From assembly GCA_050245975.1 (NCBI GenBank), contig JBFWWW010000068.1, forward strand, positions 1 through 17,273: a stretch of DNA of 17,273 bases, read 5' to 3'. The translations under genes were made by a program, and so were the position numbers. A model generated the notes under the pieces. It did no database searches and had not been told where the DNA came from. It saw nothing but the letters and a program-made list of their open reading frames with translations. Positions 1-7,902 of the stretch are shown piece after piece. Within the stretch, counting starts at the first letter, position 1. Every line of letters begins with the position of its first letter. The stretch comes from JBFWWW01 sp050245975. GTDB lineage: Bacteria; Pseudomonadota; Alphaproteobacteria; Rhizobiales; Hyphomicrobiaceae.

Positions 1-1282
1 TGCTCCGCACGGTCATTTCGGGGACAAGTCGGGCGACGATCTCCGTCCCATCACGGACGCCGCCTACATTGACCGCTTCCGCAAGGCGTTCGGGCTCTCG
101 CGCAGGACGGAGGCAGGCCTATCGGTGGTTGTGCCCTTTCCGCGCAGCGCGGTGGACCGCGAGGCGCTCATCCGCTTCGTCGTGCAGAACTACGCGTATC
201 CCATTCTGACGGAACGCCTTGTGATCGAGGTGCTCGGGCAGACCATCGACGCAGACGGCGTGCGCGCGCTCGGCGAGACCGTCCTCGCTCCGGGCCTCGT
301 CGAGTTCATCGACGATGCGCATAACTTCACCGCGAAGAAGTTCATCGGCGTGACGCCGCGGCCGCGCGGCTCCCGCGACCGTCTGACGGAAGAGCTGGTC
401 AAGGGCGACGTTCCCGCCCTGCGCGAATCCTACGGCAAGGGCGAACTCATCGGATTCCGCGTGCCCGTTTCCCTCGGGCGCAAGAACGGGACGAAGCACG
501 AATCGCACGTCGCCGTGTTCTTCCGGCGGGCCGACCATCTTCCCGAGGGCAAGGCCATTTACGTGCGGGGCGATATCACCGTTCCCGATGAAGCCGCGCA
601 GTTCAAGGGTCCCACCGTTTTTGCGATGCTGCTCGCGCAGGACGACAGCGTGTCCGAGTTCCTCGCCGACGCGGAAAACCCGGCTCATACGAAGTGGGTC
701 GCCACCTCGGCCCGCGTGAAGGATAACTGGACGTACCCGGCAGATACCCTTTGGCAGATACGAAATGCCCCCGTGGCGCTTCACAAAATGCTGGCCACGG
801 GGAAGGAGCGCGTGGACGCCACTGCGCTGATGCAGTTCTTCTGGATAGACGATCCCGATAGAACGCCGGACAGGCGGCCGGGGCCACCCAAACGGCGCAA
901 GCCGGACGAACCGCCCGGCCCCTCGCCCGTGCCGCCGCTGCCGGCCGCGCAGCGCAAGCTCCTGCTCCAGAAGCGCAAGGGTGGATTCACGCTGAAGCCG
1001 GGACCGGGTTTCGCGCAGGTTGTCTTGCCCGCAACCGCGCGGATTACCGTCCGCTACGATGTCGAATACGGCCAGCCCAAGTGGGACCCGCTCGATTTCG
1101 ATCTGGCGGTCGGCGACATCGTCATCACGGCCACCAGCGCGGAGGCCGAGCCCCTGGAAAACATTGTCACTCTGACCATCGAAGACCATGATTTCGAGCT
1201 GACCGTCGAAGGCTTCGATGAAAAGCGCGACCTCATGGTGGACTTCAACCTCCTGAAGGCAAGGGAGACCGAAGATGCGTAG
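1..1282 (+). CDS. C-terminal part of a large protein, possibly a GHKL/Hsp90-like ATPase from a defence-type operon (5' partial)
   Basis: The reading frame is open from base 2, so the GTG at 125 is not a real start and the N-terminus lies outside the window. About 426 residues are visible. Seen in order: a segment with GLSVVVPFPR then NYAYPILTERL; a middle region with the phrase DAENPAHTKW; a Pro/Arg-rich linker (about bases 850-955); and a C-terminal, probably beta-rich domain containing RYDVEYGQPKW and DPLDFDL. From memory, this order resembles the C-terminal half of large proteins with an N-terminal histidine-kinase/Hsp90-type ATPase domain that occur near restriction or defence genes. The ATPase part itself is not in the window, so this assignment is inference. 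The stop overlaps the start of the next gene by 8 nt, which implies translational coupling. No catalytic motif can be named in the visible part. Confidence 0.6.
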   Translation, partial: APHGHFGDKSGDDLRPITDAAYIDRFRKAFGLSRRTEAGLSVVVPFPRSAVDREALIRFVVQNYAYPILTERLVIEVLGQTIDADGVRALGETVLAPGLVEFIDDAHNFTAKKFIGVTPRPRGSRDRLTEELVKGDVPALRESYGKGELIGFRVPVSLGRKNGTKHESHVAVFFRRADHLPEGKAIYVRGDITVPDEAAQFKGPTVFAMLLAQDDSVSEFLADAENPAHTKWVATSARVKDNWTYPADTLWQIRNAPVALHKMLATGKERVDATALMQFFWIDDPDRTPDRRPGPPKRRKPDEPPGPSPVPPLPAAQRKLLLQKRKGGFTLKPGPGFAQVVLPATARITVRYDVEYGQPKWDPLDFDLAVGDIVITATSAEAEPLENIVTLTIEDHDFELTVEGFDEKRDLMVDFNLLKARETEDA

Positions 1283-2018
1283 CCGCATCAACAGCACCGG
1301 CCGTCAGAAGATTACGCCCGCCATGGTGGCGGTCAGCGTCACGCCGCGCGACGACGGAACCGCCGAGTTCGAGGCGGATATCGACCTGTCACAGCTCGGG
1401 CTGCCCGGCGACGGCCTCGTCGTCGTCGAGGCGTACCGCCAGAGCCTGCACGAACGTTTTCCGTTCGGCACAGTGAAGCTGACGGCGGCGCAGGAGCGCA
1501 CTGTTCTCAGGGAGCTGGACCCGTCCGCCGTCAGCTTCCGCGTGAAGGTGATAGAGCCCGGCACCGGCCGCCTGCTGGCGCGCGGCGACCGGTTCAGCAC
1601 CGCCGAGACGGAGGAGTCCGGAAGGCAGGAGCTGCTCAAGGTCGTCGAGAAGGACCTCGGGCAGGAGACGTGGCGCACCGAAATCTACGACGAAGACCGC
1701 AAGCCCGTCCTTGTTCTCAACAATCACATTCCGGATGCCCTAAGCCGCATAAAATCAGACCCCCTGCTTCAGGCTTACATCCTGCCTGCCGCGCTTAGGC
1801 AGGTCCTCATGATGCTCTGGCTGGAGCGCCGCGAGGAGGACGAGGATGACGATTCCCACTGGACCACGCAGTGGATCAGGTTCGCCCAGAATCTCACGGG
1901 CGAGGAAAAACCAGACTGGACTCAGGCTCCCGAGGTAACGCGCTGGATCGATGAAGTGTGCCGCGTATTCTCATCGCATTTTGCGTTCACGGACCGCATT
2001 ATTGCCGAGGCTGATTGA
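1275..2018 (+). CDS. Conserved-looking protein of unknown function, second gene of the coupled operon
   Basis: A 247-residue protein starts at ATG 1275 inside the end of the previous gene, behind a purine-rich AAGGGAG about 8 nt upstream. The N-terminal half looks like a compact beta-rich domain (about residues 1-110). The C-terminal half is helical, with a strongly acidic patch (EEDEDDD) followed by Trp-rich sequence (WTTQWIRFAQNL). There is no signal peptide, no membrane helix and no catalytic motif that I can see, so it is probably cytoplasmic. Its stop shares one base with the start of the next gene (TGATG). The coupling suggests it acts with its neighbours, perhaps as a structural or adaptor subunit, but that is only inference from context. 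I do not recognise the family. Confidence 0.8.
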   Translation: MRSRINSTGRQKITPAMVAVSVTPRDDGTAEFEADIDLSQLGLPGDGLVVVEAYRQSLHERFPFGTVKLTAAQERTVLRELDPSAVSFRVKVIEPGTGRLLARGDRFSTAETEESGRQELLKVVEKDLGQETWRTEIYDEDRKPVLVLNNHIPDALSRIKSDPLLQAYILPAALRQVLMMLWLERREEDEDDDSHWTTQWIRFAQNLTGEEKPDWTQAPEVTRWIDEVCRVFSSHFAFTDRIIAEAD

Positions 2019-2776
2019 TGGCAGAAGCACGACGTCTCACACCGGAAGGCCAGCGCATCTTCAAGGACTGGCTGGAACAGGGCGCGCCCGGCGCGGCTCC
2101 GTTCCATCTGTTGACTGACCCGGCAACTTCGGAATCCCTCGCCGCACAGGCGCGGGTCGTGAAGCGTTCGTTCGCATCCCGGCTGGAACTCGGCGAGTAT
2201 CTGGTCACCGCGCTGGCAGGCCTGCCCGCACCGTCAATCAGGTTCGATACGGGCCTGTGGGACTGGTTCACTCTCTTCTACATCGACGAGCTTCTCCCGC
2301 AGGGAGCCGGTGGCAAGCGCGACGTGCGCGAACTCGTGCGCTACGCGCTCGAGCTGCAGAACCGCAAGTGGAGCCGTCATATCGTCCGCATGAGCTGGAT
2401 GGCCGTGAAGGACCATGGTGTCTTTGCGCGCGTCATGCTCGCCGTACCTATCAGCAAGCACACCGATGTCATGGAGCAGATCGGAGGCCAGCAGGAGGCC
2501 TTCGGGGCCAGCGCGGTCGTGGAACTCGCAGACAAGCTCTACTTCGACCCGAAGGCGGGCACACTACGCCGTGGCGCGCAGGGCAAGGGTGGCGGTACGC
2601 CGCGCCGCCTTGTGCGTTTCATGCGCCAGTTCCGCCGCACCTACGATCCACCCGGCATGACGGCACAGCAAATACTTGAGAGCCTTCCGGGCGAGTTCGA
2701 GAAGTGGGTGAAACCGCCGCGCACCGGGACAGGCGCCGCGCAGGAAACGGCACTCGTTTCCGGCGGTCCGGCGTAA
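2018..2776 (+). CDS. DUF6339-like protein of unknown function, third gene of the coupled operon
   Basis: The start is placed at ATG 2018, which overlaps the previous stop by one base; a TTG at 2015 in the same frame would add only one residue. The product is 252 residues and predicted cytoplasmic. Sequence landmarks are GLWDWFTLFYIDELLP (about residue 80), a basic/aromatic stretch NRKWSRHIVRMSW, and a C-terminal basic region (GTPRRLVRFMRQFRRTYD). The Trp/Phe-rich central motif and overall size resemble the DUF6339 family as I remember it, whose members have no assigned activity; this is recollection, not a search. The basic helical C-terminus could contact nucleic acid, which is inference only. 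Seven nucleotides separate it from the next gene. Confidence 0.75.
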   Translation: MAEARRLTPEGQRIFKDWLEQGAPGAAPFHLLTDPATSESLAAQARVVKRSFASRLELGEYLVTALAGLPAPSIRFDTGLWDWFTLFYIDELLPQGAGGKRDVRELVRYALELQNRKWSRHIVRMSWMAVKDHGVFARVMLAVPISKHTDVMEQIGGQQEAFGASAVVELADKLYFDPKAGTLRRGAQGKGGGTPRRLVRFMRQFRRTYDPPGMTAQQILESLPGEFEKWVKPPRTGTGAAQETALVSGGPA

Positions 2777-2783
2777 GGGCTGC

Positions 2784-3839
2784 ATGGCCATGACCGATGA
2801 TGGGGCCGCATCCGAAGCACCGCCTGTCGGTCTCATTCCCATCCACTTCGACGTTCCGGGACACTATCTGCCGCTGGCCACGTTCATCAAGACGGCGAAC
2901 CAGACCCACGCTGTCATCGATGGGATCAACCGCGAAGTTTTTGACGGCAGGCTCCAGTTCGAGGTCTTCGTTCTTCCGGCCGAAGACGGCTCGTTCAAAA
3001 CCAAGCTGGGCGTTGCGCTGCTCGCGGGCTGGGGCGTCGTCTGGAGCTTCAGCGAGAGCGACATCGGCAAAGCGTTCATCAAGGGGCTCACTACCCATGA
3101 ACCCGCCTATTGGGCGGAAGCCGCCGGCCGGATCCTCAAGGAAAAGCTGGCCGCTCCGGCACCATCTCCGGCAGGAAACCCGGCAGTCCCTGCGCGCAGA
3201 AGCCACGAATGCCAGACTGAAGCCGTCATCATCGCCGAGGCGGCCAAATCCTTTCTTCAGGCCGACCATTCGCAGTTGCGGCGCATCGGCATAACCACAC
3301 AGAAGTTTCGCGACGCTTTTGAAGCGCGTAATGGATTCTACTTGGCCTGCACCGCAGACAGCAAAGTACGGGCGCTCGGCTTCAATGATACCGAAGACTT
3401 CCCGATCAAGCGCAAGGACTTCGCGCGGCTTATCGTTCCGCTCGCCCCGCGCGAAGATCAGCCGCTCGCCCATCCCTGGCAAGTCGAGATCGTTATTCTC
3501 AAGGTCACGTCGCCGAATTGGGACCGGGATGATCGCCAGCGCCAGTGGAAGGCGCGGGACGACAAGGGCCGCGACCGGTATTTCACGTTAGACGACGAGC
3601 AGTTCTGGACTCTCGTGCAGGCGCAGAAGCTCAACCCTCATATCATCGACACTGTGAAAGTGCAGTGGGCCTACATTGGCGAACAGCGGCGCAGCGCGCG
3701 CGTTCTGCGGGTCCTGAAATACAATGGCGAAGAGCTGGGCCAGCCGCTCGATGAAAACGCTCTCGCTGCAATTCTCGGCACGTACGACGAGACGCCCGAT
3801 GACCACGGCGATCTCTTCGGCGGGCTCTCCCCCCGTTAG
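2784..3839 (+). CDS. Two-domain protein of unknown function, last gene of the coupled operon
   Basis: A 351-residue protein with AAGGG at 2775-2779 ahead of ATG 2784; ATG 2790 is an alternative. The N-terminal domain (about residues 12-130) contains a hydrophobic stretch (KLGVALLAGWGVVWSF) followed by an amphipathic SDIGKAFIKGL segment. A Pro/Ala linker (about 128-140) leads to a C-terminal domain in which alternating hydrophobic strands (WQVEIVILKV, VQWAYIGEQ, ARVLRVLKYNGE) suggest a beta sandwich or barrel. The layout recalls defence-associated proteins with an N-terminal hydrophobic module and a C-terminal beta domain, the DUF7946/DUF7947 style, but I cannot verify this. The hydrophobic stretch could insert in a membrane or be a buried helix. 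The four-gene run appears to end here, since no further coding sequence follows on this strand for several kilobases. Confidence 0.75.
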   Translation: MAMTDDGAASEAPPVGLIPIHFDVPGHYLPLATFIKTANQTHAVIDGINREVFDGRLQFEVFVLPAEDGSFKTKLGVALLAGWGVVWSFSESDIGKAFIKGLTTHEPAYWAEAAGRILKEKLAAPAPSPAGNPAVPARRSHECQTEAVIIAEAAKSFLQADHSQLRRIGITTQKFRDAFEARNGFYLACTADSKVRALGFNDTEDFPIKRKDFARLIVPLAPREDQPLAHPWQVEIVILKVTSPNWDRDDRQRQWKARDDKGRDRYFTLDDEQFWTLVQAQKLNPHIIDTVKVQWAYIGEQRRSARVLRVLKYNGEELGQPLDENALAAILGTYDETPDDHGDLFGGLSPR

Positions 3840-4239
3840 ATCGCATTTATCTGAGATGCGGACATGCGCTTCGGGCCCCCCTTAGCGTCGAAGGATCGGC
3901 CCGGCAACGTCCGGAATCTCTGCGAAGTCCCCGCCAAGCCTAAGGCAGTTCGCGTGCGATCCCAACGGGCCTTCGTGCAAGCGCGCAACACCTGTGTTCC
4001 ATGTGTCGGCGAGACTGCTTATGCGCCGCATCTATTGTCCATCGGAACGTCTGCGAGTGGGCAGGTCGGGCGCGCCGCAGGCGGATGCCTACAGCTAGCT
4101 CAACTTTACGGCAGCGCTCGCAAGCCGGCAGCGATCCTCGACACGAACGGGAAGAGCGTCGCCCTATACGTCAGCAGTTGAGTAGGCCGCTCGTCGCTCC
4201 GATACCCCAGTCAGGTATTGAACGGGATGCCGGACGATC
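3840..4239. other. Non-coding or decayed stretch between the unknown operon and the copper operon
   Basis: I see no gene, tRNA or recognisable element here. A short inverted repeat (CGCAT/ATGCG, about 3842-3861) directly follows the upstream operon and might help end transcription, but it has no T-run. The only long frame (3864-4181) has low-complexity, atypical composition and no ribosome-binding site, so I do not call it. The stretch marks the junction of two unrelated modules and may contain remnants too decayed to identify. Confidence 0.4.
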
Positions 4240-4274
4240 CAAAAAGGACTAAGAATCGCGCTTCACGCGCATTG
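4240..4274 (-). terminator. Possible rho-independent terminator after cusF
   Basis: Just beyond the cusF stop, on the - strand, a short hairpin (4-bp CGCG stem with a 5-nt loop, flanked by AAT/ATT, 4254-4273) is followed by a T-rich stretch ending in TTTTT (4241-4245 on the complement). The stem is short and the T-run is offset, so this is a weak candidate. Confidence 0.3.
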
Positions 4275-4289
4275 CCGGGCAGCGCTCGC

Positions 4290-4634
4290 CTACTGTGCTG
4301 GCTCGATCTCGATCACGCGGTACTCCTTGTCGACGCCCTGCTTCAGGGTGATCGTCACCTTGTCGCCTATCTTGATCTTCGACAAGTCGACCCGCTTGGT
4401 GACGGGCAGATCCATCCTCATCTGGGGCCACTTGAGTTCAGGCACGGGATCGTGCGTAACGTTGACCATTCCATTGTGTGTATCGACCTTGTGAATGACG
4501 GCCTTGGCTTTCACCTCAGTCGTCGTATGAGACATGGCGTGGTCGGCATGTCCGCCGTGGCCGCTCGACTGAGCGAGAGCAGGCCCTGCCGCGAACACAA
4601 CTCCGACCAGTCCTGCGATGATTATGGTTCTCAT
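4290..4634 (-). CDS. cusF: CusF-type periplasmic copper/silver-binding protein
   Basis: This 114-residue protein has a clear signal peptide (MRTIIIAGLVGVVFAAGPALA, cleavage expected near residue 21) and then a short His-rich segment (HGGHADHAMSH). The mature domain is the small beta-barrel CusF fold. The metal site is complete: His61, Trp69, Met72 and Met74 keep the spacing of His36, Trp44, Met47 and Met49 in E. coli CusF, where Cu(I) or Ag(I) is held by His and two Met under a Trp ring. A ribosome-binding site (GGGAGAAG) precedes the ATG. It is the last gene of the operon, 60 nt after cusA. Family knowledge says CusF hands metal to CusB and so to the CusA pump in the periplasm. The placement after cusA, rather than before cusB as in E. 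coli, is common outside enterobacteria. Confidence 0.95.
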   Translation of the reverse strand: MRTIIIAGLVGVVFAAGPALAQSSGHGGHADHAMSHTTTEVKAKAVIHKVDTHNGMVNVTHDPVPELKWPQMRMDLPVTKRVDLSKIKIGDKVTITLKQGVDKEYRVIEIEPAQ

Positions 4635-4694
4635 GACACTTCTCCCGTGTTGGGGCGCAAGCGAAGCCTCGCGCCAGATTGATCGTGCATCGGC

Positions 4695-7600
4695 TCATTC
4701 GGCCGCCATTGCTTCGAGATCGCGAAGGCCGGAGCCGCCGATTGGCTTCCGTGGCTGGAAGCGACGGCCTTCCCAGAGCAGGTAAATCACTGGGATGACC
4801 AGCAGCGTCAGCAGGGTGGTCGAGACCATGCCGCCCACCATCGGCAACGCGATGCGGCGCATGACGTCGGAGCCAAGACCGTCGGTAAAAAATATCGGCA
4901 GGAGACCCGCGATGATGACCAGAACCGTCATCAGCTTCGGCCGCACGCGCATCACGGCACCGGCCATGACGGAGCTCGCAAGCTCCTCGAGGTTCCGCGG
5001 CGATCGTTCGCGCACTTGCTGGTCGATGTAGAGCAGCATGACCACCGCTGTCTCTACCGCGATACCGCCGAGCGCAATGAAGCCGACAGCGACAGCAACG
5101 GAGAGGTTGTAGCCCGCGACCCAGACAGCCCACAGGCCGCCCGCGAGGCCGAACGGTAGCGAAAGCATGATGATGAGCGTGCGGTCGAGGCGCCCGAAAT
5201 GCAGCATCAGGAGCACGAAAATGATTGCAACCACGGCCGGAATGGCAAGGCTCAACCTCTCTCGCGCCTCGATCAGCTGCTCGAACTGACCCGACCATGT
5301 GATGGCGTAGCCGGGAGGAAGTTCTACCTGCTCGCCAATGACCTTCTGCGCCTCGGCAACGTAACCGCCGATGTCGCGGCCGGCGATGTCGACGAAAACC
5401 CACCCTGTGAGCCGCGCATTTTCCGATCGCACCATTGGCGGGCCGTCCCGGTAGGCGACACGCGCCACCTCGCCCAACGGGATGTGTTGGCCGGCGGGCG
5501 TCGGAATGAGGATGTCCACGAGCTGCTCCGGCGTTTCGCGGAACGGCCGGTCGTAGCGCAGCATGATGTTGTAGCGCTCTCGCCCCTGCACGCTCTCGGC
5601 AAGCTTCATTCCGCCAAGCGCCGTCTGGATCACCGACTGGAAAGCGGCGAGGTCGATGCCGCGCCGGGCAAGCTCGCGCCGGTCAGGCTCGATCTCGAGG
5701 TATTTGCCACCGGTGACGCGATCGGCGAAAGCGGACCGAGTGCCCGCCACCCCGCGCGCCGCTGCTTCCACTTCCAGGCCGATGCGATCGATAACCGCGA
5801 GATCGGCACCTGAGATCTTGATGCCGACAGGGGTGCGAATGCCGGTCGAGATCATGTCCATGCGGATCTTGATCGGATAGCCCCAGGAATTGACCAGCCC
5901 CGGCAACTTCGTACGCCGGTCGAGATCCTTCGTGATGTCGTCGACCGTTATGCCGGGTCGCCACTGGTCCTTTGGCTTGAGCTTGATCCACGTCTCGATC
6001 ATCGAGATCGGCGCGTTATCCGTTGCGGTGTCGGAGCGCCCCACCTTGCCGAAGACGCGCTCCACTTCCGGCACCGTCGCAATCAGGCGGTTGGTCTGCG
6101 CGAGCACTTCTTTTGCCTTAGTGATGGAGACGCTCGGCATCGTCGTCGGCATGTAGAGCAGCTCGCCCTCGTAGAGCGCCGGCATGAACTCCGTCCCGAT
6201 CCTCATCGCGGGCCAGGCAAGGGAGCCAATGACGATGACGGCCAGCATGAGCACGAGCCACCGTGTCCGCAATGAAGCGGCAAGCAGCGGCCGGTAAAGC
6301 CATACGAATAGCCGGTTTATCGGGTTAGCCATCTCCGGTCGCACGCGGCCGCGCACCAGCCACGACATGAGGACCGGCACCAGCGTCACGGAAAGGACGG
6401 CAGCAAACGCCATGGCATAGGTCTTGGTGTAGGCGAGCGGCGCGAACAGCCGGTAGCTCTGGCCGGTCAGCGCGAACACTGGCAGGAACGACACGGTGAT
6501 GATGAGCAGCGAGAAGAAGAGACCCGGCCCCACCTCTTTCGCCGCGGTCAGAAGCTCTTCGCGCCGTCGAGACACGGGCGCATCACCCGGCAGCTCCGAA
6601 AGCTTCCTGTGCGCGTTCTCGACCATCACGATCGAGGCGTCCACCATGGCACCGATAGCGATAGCGATTCCGCCGAGCGACATGATGTTGGCGGTGATGC
6701 CTTGGGCACTCATGACGACGAACGCCGCCACCACGCCAAGCGGCAGCGTGATGATGGCAACAAAAGCGGAGCGCACGTGAAGGAGAAACACGAGGCAGAC
6801 GAGTGCCACCACGGCGCCCTCCTCGATCAGCTTATGTGTGAGGTAGTCGACGGCACCCTCGATCAGTGGCGCGCGATCATAGACGGTGACGATCTCGACG
6901 CCTTTGGGCAGGCCGCGGCGGACCTCATCGAGTTTGCGCTTCACGCCGCGAATGACGTTGAGCGCGTTCTCGCCGTCGCGCATGACCACGACGCCGCCGA
7001 CAACCTCGGCCTTGCCGTCAAGCTCGACGACGCCTCGGCGAAGCTCGGGGCCTTCCACGACCCGCGCGACGTCACCCAGCTTCACGGGCGTGCCGTTCTC
7101 TGCGTAGAGCACGACGTCCCTGAGTTCGTCGAGGGTCTTGATGTAGCCTGTAGAGCGCACGACGAGTTCGGTCTCGGCGCGCTCGATGACGCGCCCGCCC
7201 ACCTCGCTCGAAGCGGCCTTCACCGCGGCGGCGATCCGCGTCAACGGCACGTTGAAGGCGCGCAGCCGATTGGGATCGACGAGGACCTGATACTCCTTGA
7301 CAAAGCCGCCGACCGAGGCCACCTCGGCGACGCCCTTAACGGTCGCCAGCTCGAACTTCAAGAACCAGTCCTGCAGCGACCTGAGCTGCGCGAGATCGTG
7401 TCCGCCTTTTGCGTCGACGAGCGCGTATTGATAGACCCAGCCGACGCCCGTTGCGTCCGGACCTATCTGTGGCCGGGCGCTTTCGGGCAGTGTGCCGCCC
7501 ACTTTCGACAGCGCCTCCACAACGCGCGAACGCGCCCAGTACTGGTCGACGCCGTCCTCGAACACGACGAAGATAAAGCTCGTGCCGAACATCGAGAAGC

Positions 7601-7898
7601 CGCGAACGGCCTTCGTGCGCGGCAAGCCGAGCAGCGTTGTCGACAGTGGGTAGGTGACCAGATCCTCCACGATCTGGGGGGACTGACCGGCAAACTCGGT
7701 GCGCAGGATCACCTGCGTGTCGGTAAGGTCGGGTATCGCATCGAGCGGCGTGCGTTTGACGGCCAGCCAGCCGGCGATCGCCAGGGCCAGCGCTGCGATC
7801 AGCACCAAGAGCTGGTTCGCCACCGACCAGTCGATGAGGCGCGCCACGACAGATTTTGTCGGATCATGGCCGGCGATGTCATGAGGCCTATCCGCCAT
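4695..7898 (-). CDS. cusA: CusA-type copper/silver RND efflux pump, inner-membrane subunit
   Basis: A complete HME-RND permease. The frame is open further upstream, but ATG 7898 (MADRPHDIAG) is the likely start: GGTGGAGG lies just upstream within the end of cusB, and only 4 nt separate the genes. Length is 1067 residues, normal for the family. A first membrane helix begins near residue 25. The motif GAMVDASIVMVEN in TM4 carries the Asp (residue 420) expected in proton relay. Met583, Met633 and Met682 (in LLYMPTT, PISMIET and MDMISTG) have spacings of 50 and 49, the same as Met573, Met623 and Met672 of E. coli CusA, which form the Cu(I)/Ag(I) pathway. This favours monovalent copper or silver over the divalent-metal CzcA type. 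The trimer would work with CusB and an outer-membrane channel encoded elsewhere. Confidence 0.96.
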   Translation of the reverse strand: MADRPHDIAGHDPTKSVVARLIDWSVANQLLVLIAALALAIAGWLAVKRTPLDAIPDLTDTQVILRTEFAGQSPQIVEDLVTYPLSTTLLGLPRTKAVRGFSMFGTSFIFVVFEDGVDQYWARSRVVEALSKVGGTLPESARPQIGPDATGVGWVYQYALVDAKGGHDLAQLRSLQDWFLKFELATVKGVAEVASVGGFVKEYQVLVDPNRLRAFNVPLTRIAAAVKAASSEVGGRVIERAETELVVRSTGYIKTLDELRDVVLYAENGTPVKLGDVARVVEGPELRRGVVELDGKAEVVGGVVVMRDGENALNVIRGVKRKLDEVRRGLPKGVEIVTVYDRAPLIEGAVDYLTHKLIEEGAVVALVCLVFLLHVRSAFVAIITLPLGVVAAFVVMSAQGITANIMSLGGIAIAIGAMVDASIVMVENAHRKLSELPGDAPVSRRREELLTAAKEVGPGLFFSLLIITVSFLPVFALTGQSYRLFAPLAYTKTYAMAFAAVLSVTLVPVLMSWLVRGRVRPEMANPINRLFVWLYRPLLAASLRTRWLVLMLAVIVIGSLAWPAMRIGTEFMPALYEGELLYMPTTMPSVSITKAKEVLAQTNRLIATVPEVERVFGKVGRSDTATDNAPISMIETWIKLKPKDQWRPGITVDDITKDLDRRTKLPGLVNSWGYPIKIRMDMISTGIRTPVGIKISGADLAVIDRIGLEVEAAARGVAGTRSAFADRVTGGKYLEIEPDRRELARRGIDLAAFQSVIQTALGGMKLAESVQGRERYNIMLRYDRPFRETPEQLVDILIPTPAGQHIPLGEVARVAYRDGPPMVRSENARLTGWVFVDIAGRDIGGYVAEAQKVIGEQVELPPGYAITWSGQFEQLIEARERLSLAIPAVVAIIFVLLMLHFGRLDRTLIIMLSLPFGLAGGLWAVWVAGYNLSVAVAVGFIALGGIAVETAVVMLLYIDQQVRERSPRNLEELASSVMAGAVMRVRPKLMTVLVIIAGLLPIFFTDGLGSDVMRRIALPMVGGMVSTTLLTLLVIPVIYLLWEGRRFQPRKPIGGSGLRDLEAMAAE

Positions 7899-7902
7899 GG
7901 GT

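Noticed and set aside
119..1297. Long - strand frame of 392 codons opposite the first gene
   Set aside because: It is antisense to a coupled operon, has no family resemblance, and arises from GC-rich codon bias.
2619..3482. - strand frame of 287 codons opposite the third and fourth genes
   Set aside because: Antisense shadow crossing two well-supported genes, without recognisable motifs or ribosome-binding site.
3864..4181. + strand frame of 105 codons in the gene-free junction
   Set aside because: No ribosome-binding site, atypical amino-acid composition, no resemblance to any family I know.
4695..7898. CzcA-type divalent cation pump
   Set aside because: The three pathway methionines and the adjacent cusF and HMBD-containing cusB point to Cu(I)/Ag(I).
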